A DNA stretch of 34,606 nt from Oscillospiraceae bacterium. GTDB lineage: Bacteria > Bacillota > Clostridia > Oscillospirales > Ruminococcaceae. How positions within the stretch are numbered: position 1 is the first letter of the stretch; every line of letters starts with the position of its first letter. The stretch is taken from contig JAGALZ010000037.1 of NCBI GenBank assembly GCA_017848055.1, positions 1 through 34,606 of the forward strand, written 5' to 3'. A program made the position numbers and the translations under genes. The notes below the pieces were generated by a model. It made no database searches, was not told the DNA's origin, and worked only from the letters and a program-made list of their open reading frames with translations. Positions 33,731 through 34,606 of this stretch are shown piece by piece.

Positions 33731-34315
33731 TTATTTTTCAATAAATGTACTTGCTTCCATATCAGCAATGTTAAGTGCCAGCGAGAGAGGATACATGTGC
33801 AGAGCATTGCCGATTGTGGTCTTGTTTTCCTCACCGGAAAAGCCCATGTGATATCTTATTGCAAATGCTTCCTGACGTGTAAGCTTCATAAATCCCGAGA
33901 TGATGTAAACGCTCTTTTCGCCGTGTCCGTAAGGAAGGGTATCCTCGACAACGTAGGTCGGGACCTTCTGCCATACGCCGTTGTCGTCCTTTACGTTACG
34001 AAAGCTCTCCTTGTAGAAATTCATCTTGCAAAGGTCGTGGAGAAGAGAGATTATCGCTAAAGTTTCCTCAGAGCAGGAAAGAGCGAATTTTTCCTTTGTG
34101 AAAGGGTCGTCCATAAAGTGCTTGAGGCAGTCGTAAACGTTGAGGCTGTGCTCTAAAAGTCCGCCCGGGTAGCTACCGTGAAATCTCGTTGAAGCGGGTG
34201 CTATGAAGAAGTCACTTTTTGTAAGCATGTAGTCAAGAAGCTTGTCTGCTCCCTCACGGGTAATATATCTGTTGTAAAGCTCAATAAATCGCTGTTTGTT
34301 TTCGTTCATATCCAT
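33731..34315 (-). CDS. HD-domain hydrolase
   Basis: 194 residues from the ATG at 34315. A GTG opens the frame at 34327, but AGGGTGG overlaps it and is well spaced for 34315. The HD motif is HGSYPGGLLEHSLNVYDCL (H56) followed by AIISLLHDLCKMNFYK (H93-D94). The GGLLEH pattern resembles HD proteins related to YhaM-type exoribonucleases or nucleotide phosphohydrolases, without the OB domain of YhaM. A C-terminal helix contains NIADMEASTF with a further Asp. The substrate is unknown. The gene is alone, upstream of the RiPP operon. Confidence 0.87.
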   Translation of the reverse strand: MDMNENKQRFIELYNRYITREGADKLLDYMLTKSDFFIAPASTRFHGSYPGGLLEHSLNVYDCLKHFMDDPFTKEKFALSCSEETLAIISLLHDLCKMNFYKESFRNVKDDNGVWQKVPTYVVEDTLPYGHGEKSVYIISGFMKLTRQEAFAIRYHMGFSGEENKTTIGNALHMYPLSLALNIADMEASTFIEK

Positions 34316-34344
34316 TTTCAAAACCACCCTACTTTATTATATAT

Positions 34345-34373
34345 ATTATATCATATTCCGACGCAAAATGGAA
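34345..34373 (-). promoter_or_regulatory. Probable promoter of the HD gene at 33731-34315
   Basis: Minus strand: extended -10 TGATATAAT (consensus hexamer at 34350-34345) with a weak -35 (TTCCAT) at 17 nt. Confidence 0.45.
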
Positions 34374-34387
34374 GAGCAAAAAATCAC

Positions 34388-34416
34388 TTGTAATTTTTTG
34401 AAAAGTGTGATATAAT
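34388..34416 (+). promoter_or_regulatory. Promoter of glmS
   Basis: TTGTAA (34388-34393), 17-nt spacer, consensus TATAAT (34411-34416), with an extended TGA before the -10. Confidence 0.75.
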
Positions 34417-34482
34417 TACTGTGTTTAATGTGTAGATTATGAAACCTATATTAAATATACCTTTGAAAGGAAGGAATCTATT

Positions 34483-34557
34483 ATGTGTGGAATCGTTGGA
34501 TATGTAGGAAAGAGAGATTGTTCTGAGGTGCTTCTCAGCTCGCTTTCAAAGCTTGAG
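34483..34557 (+). CDS. glmS: glmS, glucosamine-6-phosphate synthase (5' end only)
   Basis: Only 25 codons remain: MCGIVGYVGKRDCSEVLLSS, then LSKLE. MCGIVGY with Cys2 as the glutaminase nucleophile is the class II amidotransferase N-terminus of GlmS, which makes glucosamine-6-phosphate from fructose-6-phosphate and glutamine for cell-wall precursors. GGAAGGAA precedes the ATG. The gene is cut at 34557, where adapter sequence begins; the next codon AGA could be gene or adapter. The 5' leader of about 60 nt is too short for a glmS ribozyme. Confidence 0.93.
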
Positions 34558-34606
34558 AGATCGGAAGAGCACACGTCTGAACTCCAGTCACGTCTGTCAA
34601 TCTCGT
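34558..34606 (+). other. Illumina TruSeq adapter and index (assembly artefact)
   Basis: From AGATCGGAAGAGC through ...CTCCAGTCAC (34558-34591) this is the standard 34-nt TruSeq read-1 3' adapter. It is followed by an 8-nt index-like word GTCTGTCA (34592-34599) and ATCTCGT (34600-34606), the start of the constant P7 segment. It is not genomic. Confidence 0.99.

Noticed and set aside
34417..34482. glmS ribozyme upstream of glmS
   Set aside because: The leader between the promoter and the ATG is only about 60 nt and has no double-pseudoknot potential; the known ribozyme needs well over 100 nt.

Overview
The window looks like a draft contig from a low-to-mid GC Gram-positive anaerobe of the class Clostridia, most likely Ruminococcaceae/Oscillospiraceae. 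The basis is the CIRCE-controlled groESL, the dgt-dnaG-rpoD cluster, PadR/DUF1700/DUF4097 genes, strong AGGAGG ribosome sites, several TTG starts, and sigma-A promoters with 17-nt spacers and a frequent TGn extended -10. The family is inferred from gene content, not from a marker-gene tree. The last 49 bases are Illumina TruSeq adapter plus index joined to the first codons of glmS, so this is a short-read assembly with an untrimmed end.

Layout. 397-2223 (+): PadR regulator, DUF1700 membrane protein and DUF4097 beta-repeat protein behind a self-overlapping operator. 2298-4733: divergent gtrA (-) and a CNNM/CBS CorC-like gene with a small membrane protein (+). 10216-4857 (-): rpmE, yigZ, then dgt-dnaG-rpoD-rrf2. 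10438-15353: a small membrane protein, an HD hydrolase, ilvE, a lipid kinase, and a two-gene membrane operon. 15603-18281: a cytoplasmic GH2 glycosidase. 21820-18327 (-): response regulator, histidine kinase and HtrA, an envelope-stress unit. 22232-24174: groES-groEL. 24574-25551: an orphan DRE-TIM aldolase-like enzyme.

33548-25855 (-) is the most unusual region. One strong promoter at 33637-33609 appears to drive eight tightly packed genes: a PqqD-like recognition protein, a radical SAM/SPASM enzyme, a 75-residue candidate RiPP precursor, an ABC exporter without a peptidase domain, a Wzz-type BY-kinase homologue that has lost its ATP-binding lysine but carries an 11-tyrosine tail, a PHP-type tyrosine phosphatase, an Ig-like membrane-anchored protein broken by a frameshift, and a second Wzz/BY-kinase with an intact P-loop but no tyrosine tail. 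No glycosyltransferase is present. I propose a peptide-modification and export system coupled to a split tyrosine-kinase/phosphatase module. The coupling is inference from gene order.

Five copies of a composite palindromic intergenic element (A 71-285, B 4750-4830, C 10711-10924, D 24207-24383, E 25601-25822) sit only at the 3' ends of transcription units or next to the contig edge, never inside an operon. Each full copy is hairpin-palindrome-hairpin. The two outer hairpins are diverged inverted copies of one 58-nt module that differ mainly by transitions, several of them compensatory. The elements probably act as terminators and may spread as non-autonomous mobile repeats. No tRNA, rRNA, CRISPR array, transposase or phage gene was seen.
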